From Slackia equolifaciens (GTDB lineage: Bacteria; Actinomycetota; Coriobacteriia; Coriobacteriales; Eggerthellaceae): a DNA stretch of 64,000 nucleotides. The stretch covers positions 124,001-188,000 of the forward strand of contig NZ_QIBX01000002.1 of NCBI RefSeq assembly GCF_003725995.1, written 5' to 3'. The position numbers and the translations under genes are program-made. A model generated the notes under the pieces. It saw only the letters and a list, made by a program, of their open reading frames with translations. It did no database searches and was not told where the DNA came from. This document shows, one piece after another, positions 7,652 to 16,816 of the stretch (position 1 is its first letter; each line of letters opens with the position of its first letter).

Positions 7652-8788
7652 CTATCGGCGACGCAGGAAATCGGGAATGTACTCCTCGTCGGCGATGCGC
7701 GTAGAGGCGGCATTGGCCGACGTGGCCACCGGAGAGGTGGGATGGCTCTGGTTGGAGGTGTAGGTGTCGCGAATCGGAGCGGTGGACGCGAACAGGTCGT
7801 TGCGCGCGCTATCGAAATCGATGGTGGACTGCGACGGACGAGAGAAGCCGGTGGCGATGACGGTGATGCGAACCTGGTCGCCCAGAGTCTCGTCGATGAT
7901 CTGGCCGTAGATGATGTTGGCGTCTTCGTCCACGACGGCCTCCATCGCGCGGGCCGCGGCGTCGACCTCGGCAAGCGTGAGGTCCGGGCCGCCGGCGATG
8001 GAGAACAGCACACGGCTGGCGCCCTGGATCTCGGCTTCGAGCAGGTTGGAATTGATGGCCTGGGTGGCGGCGTCGAGCGCGCGGTTCTCGCCCGTGCCAA
8101 AGCCGATGCCCATCATGGCCGTGCCCGCGTCCTTCATGACCGCACGGATGTCGGCGAAGTCGAGGTTGATGAGGCCGGGGATGGTGATGAGGTCGGTGAC
8201 GCCCTGAATGCCCTGGCGCAGGGTATCGTCGGCGATGCGGAACGCGTCGAGCATGGAGGTCTTCTTATCGATGACCTCGAGCAGGCGGTCATTGGGGATG
8301 ACGATGAGGGTATCGACCTTCTGGCTGAGCAGATCGCAGCCCTGTTCTGCCTGGTTGCGGCGCACGCGGCCCTCGAAGCCGAACGGCTTGGTCACGATGC
8401 CAACGGTAAGCGCGCCGATTTCCTCGCGCGCGATCTCGGCCACCACGGGAGCGGCGCCCGTGCCCGTGCCGCCGCCTTCGCCGGCGGTGACGAACACCAT
8501 ATCGGCCTCGGCCAATGCGTCGCGGATCTCGGAGCGGGACTCCTCGGCAGCCTGGCAGCCGATCTCGGGATTGGCGCCGGCGCCCAGGCCGCGCGTCAGT
8601 TCCTCGCCGATATGAATGACCTTATCGGCGTTGGACTGGAGCAAAGCCTGCTTGTCGGTGTTGACGGCAATGAACTCCACGCCCTTGAGGCCGGCCTCGA
8701 CCATGCGGTTGACGGCATTGGTGCCGCCGCCGCCCACGCCTACGACCTTGATGACGGCCAGATGATCTGAACCAATGTTATTAGGCAT
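7652..8788 (-). CDS. ftsZ: Cell division GTPase FtsZ
   Basis: The tubulin homologue that forms the Z-ring. The 378-residue length is normal. The GTP-binding signature GGGTGTG is at residues 105-111 within [18 protein letters not shown]. The N-terminal [16 protein letters not shown], the synergy-loop region [11 protein letters not shown] and a variable linker (about 315-365) follow. The last 11 residues, [11 protein letters not shown], are the conserved C-terminal peptide that contacts SepF and other partners. The open frame continues 43 codons upstream, but the ATG at 8788 is chosen because GGAGG lies 5 bases before it and the protein then begins like other FtsZ proteins. A promoter is visible at 8890-8917. 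Confidence 0.98.
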   Translation of the reverse strand: MPNNIGSDHLAVIKVVGVGGGGTNAVNRMVEAGLKGVEFIAVNTDKQALLQSNADKVIHIGEELTRGLGAGANPEIGCQAAEESRSEIRDALAEADMVFVTAGEGGGTGTGAAPVVAEIAREEIGALTVGIVTKPFGFEGRVRRNQAEQGCDLLSQKVDTLIVIPNDRLLEVIDKKTSMLDAFRIADDTLRQGIQGVTDLITIPGLINLDFADIRAVMKDAGTAMMGIGFGTGENRALDAATQAINSNLLEAEIQGASRVLFSIAGGPDLTLAEVDAAARAMEAVVDEDANIIYGQIIDETLGDQVRITVIATGFSRPSQSTIDFDSARNDLFASTAPIRDTYTSNQSHPTSPVATSANAASTRIADEEYIPDFLRRR

Positions 8789-8889
8789 CGTATCCTCCAC
8801 ACGTGCGTCGTTTATGCTGCGTTTCTCTGCATTCGCATCGGTAGCGTGCAAACTTGCAAACGCTTTCGCGAAGAAAGCATGACAGCAAT

Positions 8890-8917
8890 ACTTTACACGA
8901 ACAGACGCACAATGCAA
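8890..8917 (-). promoter_or_regulatory. Putative ftsZ promoter
   Basis: On the minus strand TTGCAT (8917-8912) and TAAAGT (8895-8890) are 16 bases apart, about 100 bases upstream of the ftsZ start. Both boxes match 4 of 6 consensus bases. Confidence 0.5.
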
Positions 8918-8924
8918 GGAATTG

Positions 8925-8941
8925 GGGGGCCGCAGGCTCCC
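8925..8941 (-). terminator. Weak hairpin after ftsQ
   Basis: GGGGGCC/GGCTCCC with a GCA loop (one G-T pair) starts 25 bases after the ftsQ stop and lacks a T-run. It may attenuate readthrough into ftsZ. Confidence 0.4.
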
Positions 8942-8965
8942 TAGTTTCGCCGAAGTTACAAAAAA

Positions 8966-9949
8966 TTACACCGCTCGCCACGTGGGGCTATCCACCACGC
9001 GCACGTTGATGTATGCCACCTCGCCCTGATTGTCAGCGAGCAGTTGAAGGCAGATGCGCTCCTTCTCGCGGATATCCTCGGCCACGCCGAAATCGATCTC
9101 GACGTTCGACTCGAGCGTGAGGCGCGTGCTCTCGGCCGACTGGGCCGACACCGAAACCACCTGATCTTTCAGCTCGGTGGTGAGCCCGGTCACGATGTCG
9201 AGCGCGTTCACTATCGACTCATCGGTGCAATAGGCTCCGATCTCGGGCGATACGCCCGGCCCCACGTCCTTGATCGAGAACACGTTCTTGGCATCCTCGA
9301 AAATCGCGGGGCTCACGCTCGCGGCCGCCTCGGAACCCTCCTCGGGGATCACGCACAGCCACATGCCGTCGGTGGACAGCGCCCACGTCTCGGTGGATGA
9401 GCCGTCCTGCGAGGTCACCTCTACCGTCGCACCGATATCGCGCTCGGTCACGGCGAGGTTGAGCGTGTCGGGGAACACGCGCTGTACATCCACGTCGGCC
9501 ACCCACGCATCGCGCATGATGCTCTCTTTGATCGCGCCCGTGTCAACGCGCAGAAGGGTGGTGTCGCTGGGCACGTTCGCCAGCTGCGTCATCTCGTCGC
9601 CCGTCAGGTGCTCCACGCCCGACACCGTGACCTGCTTGATGGAGAACAGGGGCGAAAAGTACGCGCCCACGGCGCCGATCGCCAGCACGGCGATGACCAC
9701 GAACACGATGATGGCCTTGGTCATGTGGGCGCGATAGGTCTGCTGGGCACGCCTGCGGTGGGTGTCCTGCGCAAGCGAGCCCACCTTCACCGTTGACACG
9801 CGAGGCGCAGCGCTGCCCAGATCGCGGCGCTGGGTGTATGCGCGACGGTCGTAGCTCCCCGCACGGGAAGGGCGACCGGCGCTCGAGCGGTAGGAAGATG
9901 ACGCCTGCCGCCTCGCCTGCGGGCGTTGTCTGCTATTGCGTGAAGCCAA
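8966..9949 (-). CDS. ftsQ: Cell division protein FtsQ (POTRA domain)
   Basis: FtsQ/DivIB is a bitopic divisome scaffold that pairs with FtsL. This one has a basic, Ser/Arg-rich cytoplasmic N-terminus of about 75 residues, one membrane helix (AIIVFVVIAVLAIGAVGAYF), then a POTRA domain beginning SIKQVTVSGVEHLTGDEMTQLANV and a beta domain with VFPDTLNLAVTERD. The C-terminal segment ends VAYINVRVVDSPTWRAV. The start is a TTG at 9949: GGAGGTG precedes it by 7 bases, and it overlaps the last 17 bases of murB, indicating coupling. No ATG exists near the N-terminus. It lies between murB and ftsZ as in other Actinobacteria. Confidence 0.88.
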   Translation of the reverse strand: MASRNSRQRPQARRQASSSYRSSAGRPSRAGSYDRRAYTQRRDLGSAAPRVSTVKVGSLAQDTHRRRAQQTYRAHMTKAIIVFVVIAVLAIGAVGAYFSPLFSIKQVTVSGVEHLTGDEMTQLANVPSDTTLLRVDTGAIKESIMRDAWVADVDVQRVFPDTLNLAVTERDIGATVEVTSQDGSSTETWALSTDGMWLCVIPEEGSEAAASVSPAIFEDAKNVFSIKDVGPGVSPEIGAYCTDESIVNALDIVTGLTTELKDQVVSVSAQSAESTRLTLESNVEIDFGVAEDIREKERICLQLLADNQGEVAYINVRVVDSPTWRAV

Positions 9950-10856
9950 GGAAACGCACCTCCGGGACAAGCTCTATTCCGCAGCGCTCGCGCACCGCAT
10001 CCTGCGCCGCATGGATGAGCGAGAGCACCTCCACGGCTCGCGCCTGCGACCGGTTGATGATGAAATTGGCGTGCAAATCGGATATCTGGGCTCCGCCGCA
10101 TGTAGCCCCCTTGAGCCCCGTGCTCTCCACGAGGCGCGCGGCCGACGCTCCCTCGGGGTTGCGAAACACGCTCCCGCACGATGGGTACGACAAGGGCTGC
10201 GTCTTGCGGCGGCGCGAGCGAGCCGATTCCATACGAGCGCGGATATCCTCGGCATCCCCCGGCTCGCTCGCCAGCTCGCACTCAAGCACGATCTCGTCGA
10301 ACGGCAGCGAGCTTTGGCGATACCCCCACTCGATATCGGCGGCATTGTAGCGACGCAGGCCCGCGCCGGGGCGCAGCGTAGTCACCGAAATGACGCGGCT
10401 TCCCAGGTAATCGCGGCTCGTGCCGGCATTCATGCGTAGCGCCCCGCCGAGCGTACCGGGCGTGCCCACGGCGAACTCGAAGCCTTCGCGCGCATGGGCG
10501 TGCGCCTCGCGCACCACGTGCGACAGGCGACACGACGCGCCCGCCGAAAACGTACCGGTTTCCTCGTTGTACACGCAGGCGGAAAATCCCGATCCAAGCG
10601 TAATCACCGCGCCGTCGAACCCATCGTCGGACACGAGCAGGTTGCTCCCCTGCCCCACGGCGACCCACGGCACGCCCAACTCGCGGCACGCGTCCGTCGC
10701 GCTCGCCAACGAGGAGAGCGAATCGGCGCGCACCAGGTAGCGCGCAGGGCCTCCGATGCGATACGTTGTATGGCGGCTCATCGGCTCATCGGCAAGGACG
10801 ATGCCTTCGAAATCGCCGGAAAGAGCACGGGCAAGATCAAGCGTCACGACGCGCAT
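9933..10856 (-). CDS. murB: UDP-N-acetylenolpyruvoylglucosamine reductase MurB
   Basis: A FAD enzyme that reduces UDP-GlcNAc-enolpyruvate to UDP-MurNAc. The 307 residues include HTTYRIGGPARYLV, VAVGQGSNLLVSDDGFDGAVI (FAD pyrophosphate loop), GTPGTLGGALRMNAG, YRQSSL, and SCGSVFRNPEG with the catalytic Ser in CGSVF, ending VRERCGIELVPEVRFLG. These features place it in the type II group without the large E. coli insertion. The start overlaps the end of murC by 20 bases, so the pair is probably co-translated. Confidence 0.96.
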   Translation of the reverse strand: MRVVTLDLARALSGDFEGIVLADEPMSRHTTYRIGGPARYLVRADSLSSLASATDACRELGVPWVAVGQGSNLLVSDDGFDGAVITLGSGFSACVYNEETGTFSAGASCRLSHVVREAHAHAREGFEFAVGTPGTLGGALRMNAGTSRDYLGSRVISVTTLRPGAGLRRYNAADIEWGYRQSSLPFDEIVLECELASEPGDAEDIRARMESARSRRRKTQPLSYPSCGSVFRNPEGASAARLVESTGLKGATCGGAQISDLHANFIINRSQARAVEVLSLIHAAQDAVRERCGIELVPEVRFLGFTQ

Positions 10857-12240
10857 CCTCGCCTTCGCGCAGGATCGACAGCAGAGCCGGGCCGAAGGCG
10901 GTCACATCGCCCGCGCCCATCGTGAACACAAGATCGCCCGGGCGCACCAGGCCCGCCATCGCGGCAATGGCCTCGTCTTTCGTGGGGGCGTACACGGCAG
11001 ATGCCGGCTTTCCGTGCTCCCTGATGGCCTGTACGATCAGATCGCCGCTCACGCCCTCGATGGGCGCCTCTCCGGCGGCGTATACATCCGTCACCACAAC
11101 GCAGTCTGCCGCATCGAACGCTTCGCCGAACTCGGACGCCAGACTCTGGGTGCGAGAATAGCGGTGCGGCTGGAACAGCACCATAACGCGTGCGAAATCG
11201 AGGTCGCGCGCGGCAGCGAGCGTCGCCTTGATCTCGGTAGGATGATGGGCATAATCGTCCACCACGGTGATGCCCGCCTCTTCGCCGCGCAGGTCGAATC
11301 TGCGGCGCACGCCTGAGTAGCGCGCAAGCCCCGCGGCGGCGGCCTCCACATCCTCGCCCAATGCGTACATCACGCCCAGCACGCCGGCGGCGTTGAGCGC
11401 GTTATGACGGCCGGGATTCTTGGGCAGCTCGCACGAGACCGTGCGCCCGTCGGGGAACGCCACCTCAAACAACGCTGCTACGCCGCGAGTGTGGTAGCCC
11501 TCCACACGAATATCGCAATCGGCATCGAACCCGTACGTGAACGAACGCTTGGCTGCCGCACGCGCCAGGCGCACGAGCTCGGGGTCTTCGCCGCACGCCA
11601 CCACGGCGCCGTCATCGGGCACCGATTCCATAAACTGAGAGAACGTGGCGCGAATCTCATCGATGCCGCCCACGTAATGGTCGAGATGATCGGCCTCCAC
11701 GTTGGTAACGAGCGCCACATAGGGAGAGAGGTTCAAGAACGAGCCGTCGCTCTCGTCGGCCTCGACCACGTAGTAATCGCCTTTGCCAAAGCCGGCGTTT
11801 GACTGGTACGCGTCAACGATGCCGCCCACCACGAACGTAGGCTCAAGGCCCAAGGCATCCACCACGGTGGCGAGCATGGATGACGTCGTCGTCTTGCCGT
11901 GCGTGCCCGCGGCGGCCAGCGTCTTCTTGCCTACCCCCAGCTCGGCGAGCATACGAGCGCGCTGCCACACCTCGATGCCCAGCTCGCGCGCGCGAACGAC
12001 TTCCGGGTTTGTTTCGGGGATGGCGGTGGATACGACCACGATGTCGCAGTCGTCGTGCACGTTGGCCGCATCATGGCCGATATGCACCGTGATGCCCGCC
12101 TGCTCCAGCTGCTCGGTATAACGCGACGCCTTCATATCCGAGCCGCTCACGACATAGCCCAAATCGGACGCGACGTGCGCGATACCGCTCATACCCACGC
12201 CACCTACGCCGACGAAATGCAAGCGCTTAGTTTCGGCCAT
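10837..12240 (-). CDS. murC: UDP-N-acetylmuramate--L-alanine ligase MurC
   Basis: Adds the first amino acid of the wall stem peptide using ATP. The 467-residue product has the UDP-binding N-terminus LHFVGVGGVGMSGIAHV, the ATP loop GTHGKTTT at 112-119, EADESDGSFLNLSP, VTNVEADHLDHY, NPGRHNALNA, GVRRRFDLRG and the C-terminal DDYAHHPTEIKATL and FQPHRYSRTQ. This is the complete MurC pattern and distinguishes it from MurD, MurE and MurF. A 154-base gap separates it from murG upstream; a TACAAT box there may give it its own promoter. Confidence 0.97.
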   Translation of the reverse strand: MAETKRLHFVGVGGVGMSGIAHVASDLGYVVSGSDMKASRYTEQLEQAGITVHIGHDAANVHDDCDIVVVSTAIPETNPEVVRARELGIEVWQRARMLAELGVGKKTLAAAGTHGKTTTSSMLATVVDALGLEPTFVVGGIVDAYQSNAGFGKGDYYVVEADESDGSFLNLSPYVALVTNVEADHLDHYVGGIDEIRATFSQFMESVPDDGAVVACGEDPELVRLARAAAKRSFTYGFDADCDIRVEGYHTRGVAALFEVAFPDGRTVSCELPKNPGRHNALNAAGVLGVMYALGEDVEAAAAGLARYSGVRRRFDLRGEEAGITVVDDYAHHPTEIKATLAAARDLDFARVMVLFQPHRYSRTQSLASEFGEAFDAADCVVVTDVYAAGEAPIEGVSGDLIVQAIREHGKPASAVYAPTKDEAIAAMAGLVRPGDLVFTMGAGDVTAFGPALLSILREGEDARRDA

Positions 12241-12377
12241 CAGTCACTCCTGTCTCTATACGAATGCGCCTCGGCGCCTCCCGGCGTCAAAGCGCAGCAC
12301 CCGCCTTTGCTCAAGCCTTCCCGAAATACGAAGCGTCCCGTCGGATGAAGCTCATGCGGGATAACGCGCAGCCGCCT

Positions 12378-12383
12378 ATTGTA
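12378..12383 (-). promoter_or_regulatory. Possible internal promoter for murC-murB-ftsQ
   Basis: A TACAAT box on the minus strand lies in the 154-base murG-murC gap. No convincing -35 is seen, as the expected position is inside the 3' end of murG. Confidence 0.35.
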
Positions 12384-12394
12384 GCCCAGCGCCA

Positions 12395-13495
12395 TCAGGC
12401 GCGGGCGAACCGACACACAACATCCGCCAACGCATGCGCCGCATCCTCGGTCTTGAACGCCGCCGCGTTCGCGCGCATCTCCTCGCGCAACGCCGCATCG
12501 GTCGCAAGCGCAATCACCTTGTCCGCGAACTCCTGAGAATCAAGCGCGTCATCAGGCATCATGTAGGCAGCCTTAGCCGCCACGTAAGCGCGGGCGTTGG
12601 TGGTCTGGTGGTCGGCCGTGGCAAACGGGAACGGCACCAGAAGCGCCGGAAGCCGCAGCGCCGATATCTCGGCGAGCGACGTGGCCCCCGCGCGCGAAAT
12701 CACACAGTCCGCCGCCGCGAGCGTCTCCGCCATGCGATCTTGGTACGGCATGATATGCCAGCGCTTGGCCTCCTCATCGGTGAGGGCAAGCCCCTCGAGC
12801 GTGGCGTCATACTCCTTGGGACCGGTGATATGTACCACATGAAGGCCTTCGATATCCATCAACCGCTGCTTGAGGGACGAGACGGCCTGGTTGATATGGC
12901 GCGCGCCCAGGCTGCCGCCGAACACGAGCAGCATCGTGGCGTCATCGGGAATGCCGAGCATCGCGCGGCCCTCCTCGCGCGTGGCGGAGAGCACCGAGCT
13001 GCGCACGGGGTTGCCCGTGACCACCGTCTCGCCGGGGATATCCACGCCTTCGGCGGCCACGCCATAGGTCAGCGCCACCGCGCGAGCGCGTTTGGCAAGA
13101 AACTTGTTCGCCATGCCCATGACGGAATTCTGCTCGTGCACCACCACGGGCACGCCGAGCTTCTCCGCCGCCATACCCACGGGGATGGACACATATCCGC
13201 CGAAGCCCACAACCGCCGCCGGGTCGAGCTCGCTCATCCAGGAGCGGGCGCGCTTGGCCGAACGGGCGATCTTGATGCTCGAGGTCACAAGCGTCCAGGG
13301 GGCCTGGCGATCGAAGCCCGCCGCGTCGAATGCCGTAAACGGTATGCCCGCGAGTTTCACCAAACGCGCCTCGACGCCCTGCGGAGTGCCGGCGAAGTGG
13401 ACCTCAAAACCTCGCTGCTGCAACACCTCGGCAAGCGCGAGCGCCGGGTTGATGTGGCCGGCGGTGCCTCCGCCCGATAAGACTATCTTTCTCAC
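12395..13495 (-). CDS. murG: UDP-GlcNAc:lipid I transferase MurG
   Basis: A membrane-associated GT-B glycosyltransferase that makes lipid II on the cytoplasmic face. Of 366 residues, the first G-loop is SGGGTAGHINPALALAE near 8-24; then come VVGFGGYVSIPV, VVHEQNSVMGMANK, VTGNPVR, FGGSLGARHIN (third G-loop), HIMPYQDRMAETLAAADCVISRAGATSLAE and PFPFATADHQTTNA (UDP-GlcNAc site). The start is a GTG at 13495, 6 bases after the ftsW stop, with only a weak Shine-Dalgarno, as expected for a coupled gene. Confidence 0.96.
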   Translation of the reverse strand: MRKIVLSGGGTAGHINPALALAEVLQQRGFEVHFAGTPQGVEARLVKLAGIPFTAFDAAGFDRQAPWTLVTSSIKIARSAKRARSWMSELDPAAVVGFGGYVSIPVGMAAEKLGVPVVVHEQNSVMGMANKFLAKRARAVALTYGVAAEGVDIPGETVVTGNPVRSSVLSATREEGRAMLGIPDDATMLLVFGGSLGARHINQAVSSLKQRLMDIEGLHVVHITGPKEYDATLEGLALTDEEAKRWHIMPYQDRMAETLAAADCVISRAGATSLAEISALRLPALLVPFPFATADHQTTNARAYVAAKAAYMMPDDALDSQEFADKVIALATDAALREEMRANAAAFKTEDAAHALADVVCRFARA

Positions 13496-13501
13496 TCCGC
13501 A

Positions 13502-15127
13502 TCATCGCCTTCGGTCGTCGTAGTACGTTCTATCTTTGCCGGTTCCCAGCCGCAAACCTCCGGACCGGGCGCGCGAGGAGGACGCCTTGGCCCCTTCGTC
13601 GCGCACAGGACGCCTCTCGCCGCTCGAACTCACAGCGCGAGACGATCGAGAGGCACGCCGATCGCTGCGTCCGCGCGAGGAGCTCTCGAATTCGGAACCG
13701 CCCCCGCGCCCGTCGACGTTTCGGCCCGAACCGCGCCCGGACCTGCCGGCACCGCGGTCGACCCCGCTCCCCCTCCTTGAGGAGGAGAGACCCGACGAGG
13801 CCCCCGCAAACTCGCGCGCCTCCGCGCGGTGCGCACGCCCGCGACGCGAGACGCGCTCAGATGGCGAATCGTCTACGGGCTCATCACGCTCGACGCGCAG
13901 CACGTTGAGGTTGTTGCGGCGCTGCTCGTAGGGCGTGAGTACATTGGAGTTGTAGCTCACCGACATGAGCACGCCCACGATGAGCAACGACGAAATGACC
14001 GATGAACCGCCCGACGAAATGAACGGCAACGGCTTTCCCGTGGTGGGAAACAGCCCCGTGGCGCACGCCATGTTCAAAAACGCCTGGCCTACCAGCATAA
14101 CCGTCAAGCCGCCCGCAAGAATCTTGCCGAAATCATCGGGTGCCTTGGCGGCAATGCGCAGACCGGCGTAGAGGAACGCGATGAAAAGCAGGATGACGGC
14201 CAGCGCGCCAATCATCCCCAACTCCTCGCCTATGATGGAGAAGATGAAGTCGGTCTCGGCCTCGGGCAGATAGAGGAACTTCTCGCGCGAATTGCCCAGC
14301 CCCACGCCGAAGATGCCGCCCTGCGAGAACGCATAGTAGGAGTGGATCAGCTGAAAGCCCGTGCCGTAGCCGCCCTCGCCGTCGTCCCACGGATTGAGCC
14401 ACACCCTCACGCGATCGGCGCGGTAGCCCGTGCTCATGGCAACGACGGCCACCACCGCCAATATCAGCACGATAGGGACGAGAACCCTGAGCGGCACTTC
14501 GCCCAGCCATGCAACGGCGAGCACGCCCATGAAGATGATGATGGCCGAACCCATATCCGACTGCGTCTCGTACAAAAACGCAAGCGGGATCAGCACCAGG
14601 ACGAAGCCCCACACGAGCGCCTGCTTGAGATTCATCGCGCCCTCGTTGAAATCGCACAGGATACGCGCCGCCCCGATGACCAAGATGATCTTGGCGAACT
14701 CGGTGGGCTGAAGGCTGAAGGGGCCGATATAGATCCAGCGCTGGGCGCCCAGGGCTTCGGTACCCACCAGCAGCACCGCCACCAAGAGCGCGCACGCGAG
14801 CCCCCAGAACACATAGAACACCGGACCCGACCGCCAAATATGGTACGGCATGAAGCGCGCCACAAGAAACGCCCCGAACGCGCCCGCGAGCACGAACGCA
14901 GCCTGCTTGCCAACGTAGGAAAACACGCTTTCCTCGTTGGAAATAGCCTCGACGGTAGATGCGGAGAACACCATCACGAGCCCGATGAGCACCAGCAGAA
15001 TCACCGACACCATGAGCACGACGCGCGGCAGCATGATGTCGGCGGGCACTCCGCGAGCATCCGCCTGGGCCCTCGCCGCCTTCTCGGCGGATCGAGCATC
15101 GTTGTTATGGATCAGGGTAAACGCCAA
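13502..15127 (-). CDS. ftsW: SEDS glycosyltransferase FtsW with a long basic C-terminal tail
   Basis: FtsW polymerises lipid II at the septum together with FtsI. Residues 40-400 hold ten membrane segments and the SEDS motifs: RWIYIGPFSLQPTEFAKI, ETQSDMGSAIIIFMG, YGTGFQLIHSYYAFSQGGIFGVGLGNSREKF, LPEAETDFIFSIIGEELG and TGLFPTTGKPLPFISSGGSS. Beyond residue 402 the protein has a 139-residue cytoplasmic tail composed almost wholly of Arg, Ser, Gly, Ala and acidic residues, ending YYDDRRR; ordinary FtsW proteins are 380-420 residues. The start is a TTG at 15127 with AGGCGG upstream, 9 bases after murD. The start is less certain than the family call. Confidence 0.93.
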   Translation of the reverse strand: MAFTLIHNNDARSAEKAARAQADARGVPADIMLPRVVLMVSVILLVLIGLVMVFSASTVEAISNEESVFSYVGKQAAFVLAGAFGAFLVARFMPYHIWRSGPVFYVFWGLACALLVAVLLVGTEALGAQRWIYIGPFSLQPTEFAKIILVIGAARILCDFNEGAMNLKQALVWGFVLVLIPLAFLYETQSDMGSAIIIFMGVLAVAWLGEVPLRVLVPIVLILAVVAVVAMSTGYRADRVRVWLNPWDDGEGGYGTGFQLIHSYYAFSQGGIFGVGLGNSREKFLYLPEAETDFIFSIIGEELGMIGALAVILLFIAFLYAGLRIAAKAPDDFGKILAGGLTVMLVGQAFLNMACATGLFPTTGKPLPFISSGGSSVISSLLIVGVLMSVSYNSNVLTPYEQRRNNLNVLRVERDEPVDDSPSERVSRRGRAHRAEAREFAGASSGLSSSRRGSGVDRGAGRSGRGSGRNVDGRGGGSEFESSSRGRSDRRASRSSRAVSSSGERRPVRDEGAKASSSRARSGGLRLGTGKDRTYYDDRRR

Positions 15128-15136
15128 AACAGCCGC

Positions 15137-16567
15137 CTAGCGCTGGGCGCGTTGCGCGCGAAACGCCACGAGATGCTTGAACACGCGCCCGCGATGCTCG
15201 AACGAATCGAACTCGTCGAACGAGGAGCATGCCGGAGAAAGCACCACCGTGTCGCCCGGCTGCGCGATTGCGATGGCCGCATCAAGCGCGTCCTCCATAT
15301 GGGCCGCCTGGATGTGCTCAAGCGCGCTTCCCTCGAACGCCTTCATGAAGCGCTCGCCGGCCGCGCCAAAGCACACCACGGCGCGGCACGTATCCTGCGC
15401 CGCTTCGACAAGCTCGCCAAGATCTGTGCCCTTATCGTGACCGCCCAGCAAAAACACCGCGCGACCATGGGGATACGCCGAAAGCGCCTTGAGCGTGGCG
15501 TCGACGTTGGTTGCCTTGGAGTCGTTCACGAACGTCACGCCGTCGATCTGACCGCACGGCTCCAAGCGGTGCTCAAGCGGCCTGAACGAACGCAGGCCCT
15601 CACGCACAGCATCGACCCCGGCCCCCGCCTCCATGGCGGCCGCAACCGCACAGAGCGCGTTGATCACGTTATGATCGCCCTTGATGGCGAGCCCGTCGCG
15701 GTGCACGAGCGAGAACTCCTCCCCGCCCCGGCGAACCGTAAGGATGCCGTTTTTGCAGAACGCGGCCCAAGCGGCGCCCGAATCCTCGAGCGATACCTCA
15801 CACACGCGCGCGCCCGTCTCCCTTATCTGGGGAAGCACCTCCTGCACGCCCGCATCGTCCACGTTCACGATCGCCAGACATGACGCGTCCATGTTCGCGA
15901 ACACACTCGCCTTGGCCTGAGCGTAATTCTCGTAAGTCATGTGCCAATACAGGTGATCGGGCGTGATGTTGAGCAGCACCGCGGCACGAGGCGCGAAATG
16001 AACGCACGAAGCCAGCTGGAACGAGCTCGTCTCGGCCACGTATACGTCGCTTTTGCCCTGCGCCACCGCCTCGATGCAGGTGTTGCCGATATTGCCGACG
16101 GCCTCCACACGCGCAGATGCCGCCTCGAGGATGTGAGTCGTGAGCGACGTCGTGGTGGTCTTGCCGTTGGTGCCCGTGATGGCAAGCCAGCATGAATCCT
16201 GCGCGCTTTCGCGCCAGGCGAACTCCACCTCGCTGATAACCTCGTCGCTCGCCGCGGCGGCATTTTCATAGAAGCGCGAGAACTGCGAGATGCCGGGGCT
16301 CGCAATGCAGAGATCGTAGTGCCCCTCGAAGGTGTACAGGTCGAAATACACCTTCGCGCCGCGCGACTCGCAGTACTGCGCGAACTCGAGCGCGCCTTGC
16401 GTCTGCTCGCCCGCTGCAATGGTGAGGCTCTTCACGTCCTCGCCCAGATGGCGCGATTCCAGGCAGTAGCGCGCCGCAGCACGGCCGCTTTTACCCAAGC
16501 CCAAAATGAGCACGTCGCCCAACGATTTCGCCGCCCTCTTGCGGCCCTCGATCATCTCACCAGTCAT
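15137..16567 (-). CDS. murD: UDP-MurNAc-L-Ala--D-glutamate ligase MurD
   Basis: Adds D-Glu to the stem peptide. The 476 residues start with a Rossmann UDP-binding segment VLILGLGKSGRAAARY, then SPGIS, the ATP loop GTNGKTTTT from 132, GNIGN, VAETSSFQL and NITPDHLYWH (usually LDRH). After these come GDHNVINALCAVAAA, RPLEHRLEP, FVNDSKATNVDATLKAL, LLGGHDKGTD and LSPACSSFDEFDSFEHRG. The DSKATN and SPACSSFDxFxxFExRG motifs identify MurD. The ATG at 16567 follows AGGAGG. The upstream 249-base gap to mraY contains a two-hairpin repeat, which breaks the otherwise tight cluster. Confidence 0.96.
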   Translation of the reverse strand: MTGEMIEGRKRAAKSLGDVLILGLGKSGRAAARYCLESRHLGEDVKSLTIAAGEQTQGALEFAQYCESRGAKVYFDLYTFEGHYDLCIASPGISQFSRFYENAAAASDEVISEVEFAWRESAQDSCWLAITGTNGKTTTTSLTTHILEAASARVEAVGNIGNTCIEAVAQGKSDVYVAETSSFQLASCVHFAPRAAVLLNITPDHLYWHMTYENYAQAKASVFANMDASCLAIVNVDDAGVQEVLPQIRETGARVCEVSLEDSGAAWAAFCKNGILTVRRGGEEFSLVHRDGLAIKGDHNVINALCAVAAAMEAGAGVDAVREGLRSFRPLEHRLEPCGQIDGVTFVNDSKATNVDATLKALSAYPHGRAVFLLGGHDKGTDLGELVEAAQDTCRAVVCFGAAGERFMKAFEGSALEHIQAAHMEDALDAAIAIAQPGDTVVLSPACSSFDEFDSFEHRGRVFKHLVAFRAQRAQR

Positions 16568-16660
16568 AGCAACCTCCTACCGCGGAGAACACACTTTCCC
16601 ACCAAGGCGCACCTTTAATGCAGCCGGCTCGCAGCGGGGCGCCTTGGGTGCGGATGGGGT

Positions 16661-16730
16661 CCGCGCAGTTCCGCATGATAAACAGGCCAGTGGCCTGTTT
16701 AGTCCCCGCCTTCCGCGCCCGAGAGGGCGC
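16661..16730 (-). repeat. Dispersed two-hairpin repeat, copy A
   Basis: Read on the minus strand: a GCGCCC-TCTC-GGGCGC hairpin (16730-16715), a short GGAAGGCGGGGAC-type spacer, a second hairpin with 11-bp arms TAAACAGGCCA/TGGCCTGTTTA around one base (16701-16679), then CATGCGGAACTGCGCG. The same layout occurs at 28846-28913 and 30732-30795 with compensated stem changes. It lies between murD and mraY; the gap has no gene. Confidence 0.85.
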
Positions 16731-16816
16731 CCCGTGGCTTTCGCGCGAGCAGGACTGCCCGGGTACGGACCCTTCCGCGCCTAGGGCGCCCCATCTCGCG
16801 AGAGGGTCGATTCCCC

